This document shows, piece after piece, positions 34,585-42,790 of a DNA stretch of 64,000 bases. Every line of letters begins with the position of its first letter. The first letter of the stretch is position 1. Position numbers and translations under genes: made by a program. The notes below the pieces were generated by a model that was given only the letters and a program-made list of their open reading frames with translations, was not told where the DNA came from and searched no databases. The stretch comes from an uncultured Pelagibacteraceae bacterium. Lineage in GTDB: Bacteria; Pseudomonadota; Alphaproteobacteria; Pelagibacterales; Pelagibacteraceae. The stretch lies in NCBI GenBank assembly GCA_902590115.1, contig CACIVM010000001.1, positions 95,495 through 159,494 on the forward strand, written 5' to 3'.

Positions 34585-34710
34585 ATGAAAATTGCAAGTT
34601 CTTTAAAGTCGTTAAAAAAAAGAGATCTTAACTCTAAAATTGTTAAGAGACGAGGTAAGGTATATGTTATTAATAAAAAAAACCCAAGATTTAAAGCTAG
34701 ACAAGGTTAG
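34585..34710 (+). CDS. rpmJ: 50S ribosomal protein L36
   Basis: A 41-residue protein whose start [14 protein letters not shown], middle [13 protein letters not shown] and end PRFKARQG match L36. The cysteines that bind zinc in the C+ form are absent, so this is the zinc-independent C- form. It starts eight bases after the estimated 5S end and stops one base before the next ATG. L36 sits near the 23S-5S region of the large subunit, so its place next to 5S is fitting, though in many bacteria rpmJ lies elsewhere. Confidence 0.93.
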   Translation: MKIASSLKSLKKRDLNSKIVKRRGKVYVINKKNPRFKARQG

Positions 34711-34711
34711 T

Positions 34712-34828
34712 ATGAAAGAAAATGAAAACGACTATAAAGATACTTATAAAGGTTTCACTAAACTCGTTATCTGGGGAACGACCGCTGTAGTTGCTATTTT
34801 AGCAATACTTGCTTTAACTTTGCTCTAA
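34712..34828 (+). CDS. aa3-type cytochrome c oxidase subunit IV (small)
   Basis: A 38-residue protein with a short acidic N-terminus, the YKGFTKLVIWGT motif, and one membrane helix (about residues 17-38). This matches the bacterial aa3-type oxidase subunit IV family, which is about 40-50 residues long and binds the catalytic core in the inner membrane. The ATG at 34712 is one base after the rpmJ stop. An in-frame upstream start at 34640 would overlap rpmJ and give an atypical N-terminus, so I reject it. It precedes the transhydrogenase genes by 12 bases, an arrangement seen in other alphaproteobacteria. Confidence 0.8.
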   Translation: MKENENDYKDTYKGFTKLVIWGTTAVVAILAILALTLL

Positions 34829-34840
34829 ATAAATTTAATT

Positions 34841-35920
34841 ATGATAGTTGGCTCAACAAAAGAGATAGCACCAGAAAAAAGAGTCTCAATAACTCCTGAT
34901 ACAACAAAAAGTTTTAAAGATTTAGGATTGAGAGTATTATTACAAAAAGGTTATGGTGAAGAACTAGGTTTTAAATCATCTGAATATGAGAGCAATGGTG
35001 CTGAGTTTGTAAATAATAATATTGATGTTGTTCAAAAGTCTAATTTAATTTGTAAAGTTAATTTACCGGTCAAGGAGGAGCTTGAGGCTTTTAAAGAAAA
35101 ATCAAACTTAATAGTTGGTAATATCAAAAAAGAGACCGCTAACCTATCAAACAAAAATTATAATATATTCTCTCTTAACTTACTCCCTAGAATTACAAGA
35201 GCACAGTCGATGGATATTCTTTCCTCTCAAGCTAATCTAGCAGGTTACAGAGCGGTGATAGACTCAATTTATGAATATCAAAAAGCTGTACCAATGATGA
35301 TGACAGCTGCTGGTACTGTACCAGCAGCGAAAGTTTTGATAATTGGAGCAGGTGTTGCAGGACTTCAAGCAATAGCAACTGCAAAAAGACTAGGTGCAAT
35401 AGTTTCAGCAACTGATGTAAGATCTGCCGCTAAAGAGCAAGTCGAAAGCTTAGGCGGCAAGTTTTTATCTGTTGAGGGTTCTGAAAATCTTGAAACAAAA
35501 ACAGGTTATGCAAAAGAGGTAACAGAAGAATATAAAAAAAAACAAGCTAAGATGATGGAAGCCGCAGTTGAGAAAAATGATATAATCATATGTACAGCTC
35601 TAATTCCAGGAAAACCGGCTCCAAGAATAATTAATGAGAATATGATTGCAAAAATGAAACCTGGATCAATTCTTTTTGATTTGGCTGCATCACATGGAGG
35701 AAATGCAGCCTATTCAGAAGTAGATAAAACAATAGAAAAGGATGGTGTAAAAATAATTGGAGTAGATAATATTATGAACAAATTGCCTCTCACAGCTTCA
35801 AATTTATTCGCTAAAAACATATTTAGTTTCGTAAGAAATCTTTATAGTAGAGAAAAAAAAGAGTTTTCAGTTAACCTAGAAGATGAGATAATTAAGAATA
35901 CCTTAATTAAAAACAAATAA
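34841..35920 (+). CDS. pntAA: NAD(P) transhydrogenase subunit alpha part 1 (NAD-binding domain)
   Basis: A 359-residue soluble dI domain of proton-translocating transhydrogenase. KEIAPEKRVSITPD (7-20) is the alanine dehydrogenase/PNT N-terminal motif, and VLIIGAGVAGLQAIATAKRLGA (about 166-187) binds NAD(H). It transfers hydride between NADH and NADP+ coupled to proton entry. The membrane helices are encoded separately next door, the split alphaproteobacterial layout. NADPH supply by this enzyme fits a streamlined heterotroph. Confidence 0.94.
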   Translation: MIVGSTKEIAPEKRVSITPDTTKSFKDLGLRVLLQKGYGEELGFKSSEYESNGAEFVNNNIDVVQKSNLICKVNLPVKEELEAFKEKSNLIVGNIKKETANLSNKNYNIFSLNLLPRITRAQSMDILSSQANLAGYRAVIDSIYEYQKAVPMMMTAAGTVPAAKVLIIGAGVAGLQAIATAKRLGAIVSATDVRSAAKEQVESLGGKFLSVEGSENLETKTGYAKEVTEEYKKKQAKMMEAAVEKNDIIICTALIPGKPAPRIINENMIAKMKPGSILFDLAASHGGNAAYSEVDKTIEKDGVKIIGVDNIMNKLPLTASNLFAKNIFSFVRNLYSREKKEFSVNLEDEIIKNTLIKNK

Positions 35921-35925
35921 AGAAT

Positions 35926-36237
35926 ATGGAAATAGATCCTTTTATTTTTAGATTTAGCATATTTATTCTCTCAATTTTTGTGGGCTATTATGTTGTATGG
36001 AGTGTCACTCCCTCTTTACATACACCTCTTATGTCAGTAACTAATGCAATTTCCTCAGTAATTATTGTTGGAGCTATTATCGCAGCATTAGCAGGTTCCC
36101 CTGGTAAAATTTTTGAAATGTCTAATATTTTTGGATTTTTGGCAATTGTTCTAGCAGCTATAAATATTTTTGGAGGATTTTTAGTAACTCAACGTATGCT
36201 TCAAATGTATAAAAAGAAAAAAGATAAGAAGAAATGA
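35926..36237 (+). CDS. pntAB: NAD(P) transhydrogenase subunit alpha part 2 (membrane domain)
   Basis: A 103-residue integral membrane protein with three to four helices. It contains the conserved VTPSLHTPLMSVTNAISS segment (about 28-45) and ends in a basic tail of Lys residues. It forms part of the proton channel (dII) together with the N-terminal half of PntB. The stop overlaps the pntB start by four bases (ATGA), so translation is probably coupled. Confidence 0.93.
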   Translation: MEIDPFIFRFSIFILSIFVGYYVVWSVTPSLHTPLMSVTNAISSVIIVGAIIAALAGSPGKIFEMSNIFGFLAIVLAAINIFGGFLVTQRMLQMYKKKKDKKK

Positions 36238-37637
36238 TCTCAGCAAACATATCAGCAATATTTTATCTAATATCAGGTATTCTTTTTATTCTTGCTCTAA
36301 GGGGGCTTTCTTCACCTGAGTCCTCAAGGCAGGGTAACTTGTTTGGTATTATGGGGATGGTTATAGCTATTTTAGTTACATTCCTGTCTGTGGGAAACTT
36401 TTCTGAAGCAGTTATCTATGTATTAGCCTTTTTAATTCTTGGAGGAGCAGTTGGGTCATACATAGCTTTTAAAATTCCAATGACTGCTATGCCAGAATTG
36501 GTTGCTGGGTTTCACAGTTTAGTTGGTTTAGCGGCAGTTTTTGTAGCTATTTCAGCTTTCCAAAGTCCCAGTGTTTTTGGTTTAGGCACACCTGGTCAAA
36601 TTAAATTAGCAAGTCTTATTGAGATGTCTATTGGAGCATCAGTAGGGGCAATTACTTTTTCAGGTTCTATAATTGCATTTTTAAAACTCAGAGGAATAAT
36701 GTCTGGTTCTCCTGTAGTTTTTAAAGGCCAACACTACTTAAATTTATTAATTGGTATTTCGATTTTTGTTTTAGTTTTTTTTCTTTGTAAAACTCAATTA
36801 AGCTATTATTTTTGGATAATAATACTAATCTCTTTTATTGTTGGAGTACTTTTAATTATACCAATTGGCGGCGCAGATATGCCCGTAGTAATTTCAATGC
36901 TCAATTCTTATTCAGGTTGGGCTGCCGCAGGGATAGGTTTTACATTAGAAAATACAGCTTTAATTATTACCGGTGCTTTAGTGGGTTCATCAGGAGCAAT
37001 TCTATCTTATATAATGTGCAAAGGTATGAATAGATCTTTTTTGAATGTTATTCTTGGTGGATTTGGAGGTGAAAGTGCGCAAGACTCAAAAGAAAAAAAT
37101 AAAGAACAAAAACCTGTAAAAAGTGGAAACGCTGAAGATGCAGCTTTTCTTATGAAGAATGCTTCCTCAGTAATAATAGTTCCAGGATATGGGATGGCAG
37201 TGGCACAAGCACAACATGCTCTTAGAGAAATGGTAGATAAATTAAAAAAAAATGACATTAAAGTAACTTACGCAATTCATCCAGTTGCTGGAAGAATGCC
37301 CGGGCATATGAATGTACTTTTGGCAGAAGCAAATGTTCCTTACGATGAAGTATTTGAATTAGAGGACATAAATAATGATTTTGCAAACACTGATGTCGCT
37401 TTTGTAATAGGTGCAAATGATGTAACTAATCCAGTAGCGAAATCTGACCCTAAAAGCCCTATTTTTGGGATGCCAGTTTTAGATGTTGAAAAATGTAAAT
37501 CGGTATTATTTGTTAAAAGAAGTTTGTCACCGGGTTATGCTGGAGTTGATAATGAATTATTTTACAGAGAAAATACTTTAATGTTATTTGCTGATGCAAA
37601 AAAAATGACAGAAGATATTGTCAAAAACTTAGAATGA
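36234..37637 (+). CDS. pntB: NAD(P) transhydrogenase subunit beta
   Basis: A 467-residue protein. Residues 1 to about 265 hold roughly nine membrane helices, including AMPELVAGFHSLVGLAA with the conserved His of the proton path. Residues about 290-467 are the NADP(H)-binding dIII domain, with VPGYGMAVAQAQ, HPVAGRMPGHMNVLLAEA and VIGANDVTNPVA. Together with the two alpha parts it makes a complete transhydrogenase. The end overlaps the transaldolase-like gene by four bases. Confidence 0.95.
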   Translation: MISANISAIFYLISGILFILALRGLSSPESSRQGNLFGIMGMVIAILVTFLSVGNFSEAVIYVLAFLILGGAVGSYIAFKIPMTAMPELVAGFHSLVGLAAVFVAISAFQSPSVFGLGTPGQIKLASLIEMSIGASVGAITFSGSIIAFLKLRGIMSGSPVVFKGQHYLNLLIGISIFVLVFFLCKTQLSYYFWIIILISFIVGVLLIIPIGGADMPVVISMLNSYSGWAAAGIGFTLENTALIITGALVGSSGAILSYIMCKGMNRSFLNVILGGFGGESAQDSKEKNKEQKPVKSGNAEDAAFLMKNASSVIIVPGYGMAVAQAQHALREMVDKLKKNDIKVTYAIHPVAGRMPGHMNVLLAEANVPYDEVFELEDINNDFANTDVAFVIGANDVTNPVAKSDPKSPIFGMPVLDVEKCKSVLFVKRSLSPGYAGVDNELFYRENTLMLFADAKKMTEDIVKNLE

Positions 37638-38338
37638 AAACTAAAATATTTTGTGATATTGCGGATTTTAAGACCATCAAAAAATTCAATAAAAAAAAAA
37701 TTGTACAAGGTTTCACTACCAATCCAAGTTTGATGAGACTTGCAGGAGCAAAAGACTACAAAAATTACTCATTAAAAATTTTACAAATTTGTGACAAAAA
37801 ACCTATTTCTTTTGAAGTATTTGCAGACAATTCAAAAGATATGGAAAAACAAGCTTTACAAATAAATTCTTGGGGTAAAAACGTTTATGTCAAAATACCT
37901 GTGACTACTTCACGTGGTATTTTTACTGGAAAAATCATCAAAAAACTTAGTAACAAAAAAATTAAATTAAACATAACTGCAGTATATTCTTTTAATCAAG
38001 TTAAAAATATTTTTAATTGCTTAAATAAAAACTCAAAGTCAATCATTTCAATTTTTGCTGGGCGTATGTCTGACAAAGGAATTGATCCTTTACCAATTTT
38101 TAAAAAAAGCATTTATTTAACGAAAAATTATAAAAATATTAAAATTTTATGGGCAAGTACAAGAGAAGCTTACAATTATGTTCAAGCAAAACAAATTAAT
38201 TGTGATATTATTACTATGCCTCCAAAAATAATTGAGAAAATTTATAATTTTGGCTCGTCTTCAAAATCTCTCACTTTAAAAACTGTCAAAGGTTTTTTAA
38301 GCGATAGTAAGAAATCAAAGTTTAAAATTCATTTATAA
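37634..38338 (+). CDS. Transaldolase / fructose-6-phosphate aldolase family protein
   Basis: A 234-residue class I aldolase of the small transaldolase (TalC/MipB) type. QGFTTNPSLM (25-34) is the conserved N-terminal motif, and Lys87 in VYVKIPV is the Schiff-base lysine. It likely exchanges three-carbon units between sugar phosphates in the non-oxidative pentose phosphate pathway, complementing tkt at 43994-45973. FSA and transaldolase activity cannot be separated by eye. Its 3' end lies three bases from the convergent tRNA-fMet gene. Confidence 0.87.
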   Translation: MKTKIFCDIADFKTIKKFNKKKIVQGFTTNPSLMRLAGAKDYKNYSLKILQICDKKPISFEVFADNSKDMEKQALQINSWGKNVYVKIPVTTSRGIFTGKIIKKLSNKKIKLNITAVYSFNQVKNIFNCLNKNSKSIISIFAGRMSDKGIDPLPIFKKSIYLTKNYKNIKILWASTREAYNYVQAKQINCDIITMPPKIIEKIYNFGSSSKSLTLKTVKGFLSDSKKSKFKIHL

Positions 38339-38341
38339 TTT

Positions 38342-38418
<77 letters not shown>

Positions 38419-38424
38419 ATATAA

Positions 38425-38628
38425 TTAAACCTTTTTAAGGTTAATTGCTTGAAGTTTATCTTTTTCTTCCCTTATATCAAATTTAATTTTTTGATTTTCT
38501 TTTAATACCCTTAATTTTGATTTTTCCAAGGAAGTAACATGAAGAAAAATGTCCTTTTCTGTTTTGTCTTCTGTGATGAAACCGTAACCTTTTTTCGCAT
38601 TAAACCATTTTACTTTACCTAACGGCAT
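38425..38628 (-). CDS. Cold-shock domain protein (CspA family)
   Basis: A 67-residue OB-fold RNA chaperone. GKVKWFNAKKGYGFI (4-18) contains the RNP1-type motif, and DIFLHVTSL (26-34) is RNP2. Such proteins bind single-stranded RNA or DNA and melt secondary structure, useful at low temperature. It lies 23 bases after rpsU, so it is probably translated from the same message as ribosomal protein genes and not only under cold stress. Confidence 0.95.
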   Translation of the reverse strand: MPLGKVKWFNAKKGYGFITEDKTEKDIFLHVTSLEKSKLRVLKENQKIKFDIREEKDKLQAINLKKV

Positions 38629-38651
38629 ATTAACTCCTAATTATGTAATAT

Positions 38652-38846
38652 TTAAATTCTGTTTTTTAACTTTTGAAGTTTTTTGAGTCTTTTAATGTTT
38701 TCTGTTCTAAGTCTCTTTTTTTTTTCGGAAGGCTTTTCATAATTACTTTTCATTTTAATTATTTTGAAAAATCCTTCCCTTTGAAGCTTTCTTTTTAAAA
38801 CTCTTATAGCTTGCTCCACGTTATTATCTTTTACATCTATCTTAAT
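38652..38846 (-). CDS. rpsU: 30S ribosomal protein S21, apparent AUU start
   Basis: The minus-strand frame encodes 64 residues with clear S21 features: DVKDNNVEQAIRVLKRKLQR, then NYEKPSEKK and a basic tail. The frame has no ATG, GTG or TTG at its N-terminus. The only ATG nearby (38837-38839) is in another frame and meets a stop at once. An ATT codon at 38844-38846 sits five bases after a perfect AGGAGG, so I propose AUU initiation, as known for infC. A second ATT directly upstream (38847-38849) would leave only two bases to the ribosome site. A base-call error creating ATT from ATG or GTG is possible. Confidence 0.85.
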   Translation of the reverse strand: MKIDVKDNNVEQAIRVLKRKLQREGFFKIIKMKSNYEKPSEKKKRLRTENIKRLKKLQKLKNRI

Positions 38847-38851
38847 AATTA

Positions 38852-38857
38852 CCTCCT
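38852..38857 (-). promoter_or_regulatory. Strong ribosome-binding site of rpsU
   Basis: The minus strand reads AGGAGG here, five bases before the ATT codon proposed as the rpsU start. Strong Shine-Dalgarno sites are rare among neighbouring AT-rich leaders, so this one may compensate for a weak start codon. It is the main evidence for the chosen start. Confidence 0.75.
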
Positions 38858-38935
38858 GTTATTTTTCCTGTTGTTATCATTTAAGTTAATTAATGTCTAG
38901 TTTAGATAATTTTGATTTAATAAGCTTAAATTTTG

Positions 38936-39541
38936 TTATTCGTTTATATTTTCTCTTTCTTTTTCTTTAGCAATTTTTTTTTCTTCCCTAATTTTTGCTT
39001 TTCTTTCCCTTTCTACACGTCTATCAGCTTTTTCTAATGCTTTTTGAAAGTTGTCTTGTGTGCAAAGCGATAGTATCACTGGATCTCTAGGTTTTAAATT
39101 TGACATATTCCAATAACTTTTATTTCTTATTAAGGAAACTGTACCCTTAGTGCTTCCAACTAACTTAGAAATTTGACCATCTGTAAGCTGTGAAGAATTT
39201 TTACAAAGCCACAAGATAGCATCAGGTCTGTCTTGTCTTTTAGACAGAGGCGTATACTTTGGTTTTTTTCTTTCTTTAATTATTTTTATTTCACTATCTT
39301 TTTTAATTAAATTTAAATTTCTTTCGGGATTTTTAGAGCAAGCATCAATTTCATCTCGAGTTAATTGCCCTGCGAGAATAGGATTATAAGCTTTAATTCC
39401 TTTAGCAACATCTCCATCTGCTATACCCTTAACTTCTAGTTCGTGAAGATTACAAAAATTTGCAATTTGTTTAAAAGTAAGTGTTGTATTTTCTACAAGC
39501 CAAACAGCTGTTGCTTTCGGCATAAATGGAACTTCTGGCAT
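38936..39541 (-). CDS. trcR: Cell-cycle transcriptional regulator TrcR-like (DUF1013)
   Basis: A 201-residue protein. MPKATAVWLVENTTLTFKQ (7-25) and HELEVKGIADGDVAKGI are the signature of the DUF1013 family, which is typical of Alphaproteobacteria. The middle (QLTDGQISKLVGSTKGTVSLIRN) looks like a helix-turn-helix. A Caulobacter-type homologue, TrcR, links this family to cell-cycle transcription. The C-terminal 40 residues are a charged helix. It lies four bases after rpmE, suggesting a link between growth and regulation. An internal Met at residue 7 is an alternative start. Confidence 0.9.
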   Translation of the reverse strand: MPEVPFMPKATAVWLVENTTLTFKQIANFCNLHELEVKGIADGDVAKGIKAYNPILAGQLTRDEIDACSKNPERNLNLIKKDSEIKIIKERKKPKYTPLSKRQDRPDAILWLCKNSSQLTDGQISKLVGSTKGTVSLIRNKSYWNMSNLKPRDPVILSLCTQDNFQKALEKADRRVERERKAKIREEKKIAKEKERENINE

Positions 39542-39544
39542 ATT

Positions 39545-39769
39545 TTATTTTACTTTTCTAAGGTTACTAAATTTTTTGTTATATTTACTTACTCTACCTT
39601 TATCTAAAACTTTTTGTGCTCCACCGGTCCATGCATAATGAGACTTTGGATCAATATCTAATTTCATCACGTCATTTTCTTTACCCCAAGTTGACCTTGT
39701 CTCAAATTCAGTACCGTCTGTCATGACAACTTTAATTTTATGATAATCAGGATGTAATTTTTTTTTCAT
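39545..39769 (-). CDS. rpmE: 50S ribosomal protein L31
   Basis: A 74-residue L31. The sequence from [20 protein letters not shown] through STWG and [14 protein letters not shown] to the basic C-terminus matches the family. The zinc-binding CxxC of the C+ form is not present, as in many alphaproteobacterial L31 proteins. I chose the ATG at 39767-39769; a longer frame from 39805 would add 12 residues and overlap the inositol-phosphatase gene. It is followed closely by trcR. Confidence 0.92.
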   Translation of the reverse strand: MKKKLHPDYHKIKVVMTDGTEFETRSTWGKENDVMKLDIDPKSHYAWTGGAQKVLDKGRVSKYNKKFSNLRKVK

Positions 39770-39797
39770 GAAGCGAGTTTTATATGAATAATTAAAT

Positions 39798-40598
39798 TTA
39801 CTCAATATTTTTTTTAAATATTAAATCCCTTAGATCATTATGAATATGATAATTTGTTGCTAAAATATTACATCTGAAAGGTTTTTTTGCATTATTTAAT
39901 ATTTCAACAAATCCACCAGACTCTTTTACAATCAATATACCAGCTGCAATATCCCAGTAATTAAGTTCCCATTGCCAGAATCCATCAAATCTACCACAAC
40001 CTACGTTAGCTAAATCTAGAGCCGCACTACCAAATTTCCTTACTGGTGAGTTAATTTTTTTTGAAACGTTTATATACTCGGTAAATATAATTTCTTTTAA
40101 TTTGCTAGCGCTCTTTGGTCCTCCAGTTACAACTAAACAGTCTTGAACATTTTTTTTTTTGGATACTCTTATTCTAGAATTATTCAAATAAGCGCCGTTA
40201 CCTTTCTCAGCCATAAACATTTCATTCTTAATTGGGTCAAAAATAATTGAGCTTATAATCTCTTGATTTTTTTCGTAGGCAATAGAAATAGCAAACTGTG
40301 GTATACCGTTAATAAAATTCATAGTTCCATCTATAGGATCAATTATCCATCTTTCATCTTTATTATTTTTATTAATCTCACCTGACTCCTCACTCACTAT
40401 CCCATAATTAGAATTAGCTTTTAGTATTTCTTCTATTAATATTTTCTCAGTTCTTTTATCTGCTGATGACACAAAATCTCCAGGTCCTTTTGATGAAACT
40501 TGTAGTTTTTCAATTTCACCAAAATCTCTTATTAATAATTTTGATGCTTTCAAGCAAGCTTTATACATTATATTTATCGATGGAGAGTTGAGTCTCAA
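39798..40598 (-). CDS. suhB: Inositol-1-monophosphatase family protein (SuhB-like)
   Basis: A 266-residue lithium-sensitive-type phosphatase. EESGEI (metal ligand Glu), DPIDGTMNF (the family signature) and [16 protein letters not shown] (second metal site) are intact. It hydrolyses inositol or related sugar monophosphates, and SuhB also acts in rRNA antitermination in some bacteria. The start is a TTG at 40598, two bases after the efp stop. It is preferred because the following SPSINIM stretch is typical of alphaproteobacterial family members. The next Met is residue 11. Confidence 0.9.
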   Translation of the reverse strand: MRLNSPSINIMYKACLKASKLLIRDFGEIEKLQVSSKGPGDFVSSADKRTEKILIEEILKANSNYGIVSEESGEINKNNKDERWIIDPIDGTMNFINGIPQFAISIAYEKNQEIISSIIFDPIKNEMFMAEKGNGAYLNNSRIRVSKKKNVQDCLVVTGGPKSASKLKEIIFTEYINVSKKINSPVRKFGSAALDLANVGCGRFDGFWQWELNYWDIAAGILIVKESGGFVEILNNAKKPFRCNILATNYHIHNDLRDLIFKKNIE

Positions 40599-40599
40599 A

Positions 40600-41163
40600 T
40601 TATTTTACCTTTCTGACATATTCTAAAGTTCTTGTGTCTAAAATTATTTTATCATTATTTTCAATAAATGGAGGAACGTTTATATTAATACCATTGTCTA
40701 ATACTGCTGGCTTATATGATGAAGCCGCAGTTTGTCCTTTTATAGATCCTTCTGTAGAGATAATTTTACACTCAATATTTATTGGTAACTCAATCATAAT
40801 AGGTTCCTCATTTAGAAATTTTATTCCAACTTCAAGGTTTTCACTTAGCAATTTATATTTTTCGCCAGTTACCTTTTTTGATAAGGAAATTTGTTCAAAA
40901 TCTTTGTTGTTCATAAAAAAACATTTTTCATCATCACTATATAAATAATTAAATTTTTTTTCATCCAATTCAGCTTTTTCTATAGTCTCATTTGATCTAA
41001 ACCTCTCATTTAATTTCGTTCCTTTAATAACACTTTTTAATTCTACCTGATTAAAAGCACCTCCTTTCCCAGGCTTAACATGTTGAGTTTTCAATACATT
41101 CCAATAGTCACCTTTATGCTCAATTATCATACCTGGCTTTATTTCTATTGCATTTATTTTCAT
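40600..41163 (-). CDS. efp: Translation elongation factor P
   Basis: A 187-residue three-domain beta-barrel protein that rescues ribosomes stalled at polyproline. MIIEHKGDYWNVLKTQHVKPGKGGAF has Lys33 at the loop tip, the residue modified in many bacteria (shown in parts: residues 12-20 and 28-37). Domain III is complete (ECKIISTEG to the C-terminal EYVRKVK). It lies one base after the thiE-like gene. No EpmA or EpmB homologue is seen in the window. Confidence 0.95.
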   Translation of the reverse strand: MKINAIEIKPGMIIEHKGDYWNVLKTQHVKPGKGGAFNQVELKSVIKGTKLNERFRSNETIEKAELDEKKFNYLYSDDEKCFFMNNKDFEQISLSKKVTGEKYKLLSENLEVGIKFLNEEPIMIELPINIECKIISTEGSIKGQTAASSYKPAVLDNGININVPPFIENNDKIILDTRTLEYVRKVK

Positions 41164-41164
41164 A

Positions 41165-41803
41165 CTAAAAAAGCTTTATACTTTGATAAGGTTTTAATTT
41201 GGGGTTATTCCAAATATAACTTGATATTGCAATATAATTCGCGCCTGCAATTAATAATTTTTTATAATTTTTTGGATTGATACCTCCTATTGCAACTAAG
41301 CTAGCTTTTGTATTTTTTTTTGCCCATCTTAATATTTCAATATTAGCTTTCAATGCAAATGGTTTTAATTTTGATTTATAAAAAGACCCAATAGCTAAAT
41401 AATCTGCTTTATTTTTCTCACCATCTAATAAAAATTTTTTAGAGCCATGACACGTAATGCCAAGTATTTTTTTTCTAAGTTTATTACGGGCTTGTATAAT
41501 TGATCCGTCTTTTTGACCTAAATGACATCCATCTGATTTACATTTAATTGCGAGATCAATGTCATCGTTAATTATAAATTTTACTTTATACTTATTTGTT
41601 ATTTTTTTTACTTTTTTAGATAAGATTATTAATTTATCTTTGCTATGATTTTTCATTCTTAATTGAAAAAAATGAACTTTTTGAGTTTTAAGCACACTTT
41701 CTAAATCCTTATAAAATCCATTATAAAATTTATTTGGTGAGATTAAATATATAAACCTATTCAAACGTTTTATGCGACTTCCTTGTCTAAAACTTCTGTC
41801 CAT
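41165..41803 (-). CDS. thiE: Thiamine-phosphate synthase-like protein
   Basis: A 212-residue TIM-barrel protein. FFQLRMKNH (about 46-54), IINDDIDLA (78-86), GCHLGQKDG (91-99), GITCHGS and LVAIGGINPKN match ThiE, which joins HMP-pyrophosphate and thiazole phosphate. The ATG at 41803 starts 34 bases inside fba and has an AAAGGA-type ribosome site. A TTG at 41764, just after the fba stop, is an alternative that would shorten the N-terminus by 13 residues. With thiD at 59660-60472 it fits the known SAR11 need for external HMP-type precursor. Confidence 0.83.
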   Translation of the reverse strand: MDRSFRQGSRIKRLNRFIYLISPNKFYNGFYKDLESVLKTQKVHFFQLRMKNHSKDKLIILSKKVKKITNKYKVKFIINDDIDLAIKCKSDGCHLGQKDGSIIQARNKLRKKILGITCHGSKKFLLDGEKNKADYLAIGSFYKSKLKPFALKANIEILRWAKKNTKASLVAIGGINPKNYKKLLIAGANYIAISSYIWNNPKLKPYQSIKLF

Positions 41804-42783
41804 TGTCCTTTAGAGGATAAACTGTTCATTTTTGCTCTATGATTAAAAACCTTTTGGATATCATTTCTGTTGTTCATATCAAAAGAAAATTTTTTTAAGG
41901 CGCTTTGTTGTAAGGCTCTACCATATGAAAAAGTCATTAAAAAATTAGTATCATTAATTTTATTAATTGCATTTAAATTTTTGCTAGCCTCCATTTCTGT
42001 TTGCCCGCCTGACAAAAAAGCTATACCTGGAACTTCATCTGGAACATTTTTCTTTAAACAGTCTAAAGTTTTTGTAGCAATTTCTTCTGTAGAACTTTTG
42101 TTTTTACAATTTGCACCTGGTAAAATCATATTTGGTTTTAAAATCGTACCCGTCAAATCAATTTTATGGATTCTTAATTCATTGTAACACTCATTTAAGA
42201 CATCAGATGTTACTTCATAGCATCTATCAATATCATGTTCGCCATCCATCAAAACTTCAGGCTCAATTATTGGAACCATATTACTTTCTTGGACTAAAGC
42301 TGCATATCTAGCTAAGGCATGAGCATTTGATTTTACAGCCTGTTTAGTCGGAAATTTTTCACTTATTTTAATAACAGCTCTCCACTTTGTAAATTTTGCG
42401 CCAAGTGCATTGTACTCTTTTAGTCGATCACGCAAACCATCTAAACCCTCAGTAACCGTCTCTAAATTGGACCCAGCAAGAGGTTTTGCACCAGTATCAA
42501 CTTTAATTCCAGGAATAGAGTTATTACTTGTAATCAAATCTGGTATTTTTTTTCCAGTGCTTGAAACTTGTCGAATAGTTTCATCAAAAAGTATTACTCC
42601 TCCAATATAATCTTTCATTGCATTAGAGGAAAATAAAGTTTCTCTAAAATTTAATCGATTTTTTTCATTACTTTCTATGTTGACACTTTTTAATCTTTTA
42701 TTCATCGTACCGGTACTTTCGTCAGCAGCTAAAATACCTTTTCCTTTTTCACAAATTTTTTTTGCTATATCGTTTAAGTTCAT
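41770..42783 (-). CDS. fda: Fructose-bisphosphate aldolase, class I
   Basis: A 337-residue Schiff-base aldolase of the eukaryote-like class I type. GKGILAADESTGTMNKR (14-30), GGVILFDETIRQ, MVPIIEPEVLMDGEHDI and GTILKPNMILPG (holding the active Lys) are present, and FLSGGQTEMEA follows. It splits or forms fructose-1,6-bisphosphate in glycolysis and gluconeogenesis. It lies seven bases after pgk, in a leftward tkt-pgk-fda group that would carry central carbon flux. Confidence 0.94.
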   Translation of the reverse strand: MNLNDIAKKICEKGKGILAADESTGTMNKRLKSVNIESNEKNRLNFRETLFSSNAMKDYIGGVILFDETIRQVSSTGKKIPDLITSNNSIPGIKVDTGAKPLAGSNLETVTEGLDGLRDRLKEYNALGAKFTKWRAVIKISEKFPTKQAVKSNAHALARYAALVQESNMVPIIEPEVLMDGEHDIDRCYEVTSDVLNECYNELRIHKIDLTGTILKPNMILPGANCKNKSSTEEIATKTLDCLKKNVPDEVPGIAFLSGGQTEMEASKNLNAINKINDTNFLMTFSYGRALQQSALKKFSFDMNNRNDIQKVFNHRAKMNSLSSKGQWTEVLDKEVA

Positions 42784-42790
42784 AATTCTA

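Noticed and set aside
34640-34711. Upstream start extending the oxidase subunit IV-like protein to 62 residues
   Set aside because: It would overlap rpmJ by 71 bases in another frame; the 38-residue form from 34712 fits the family.
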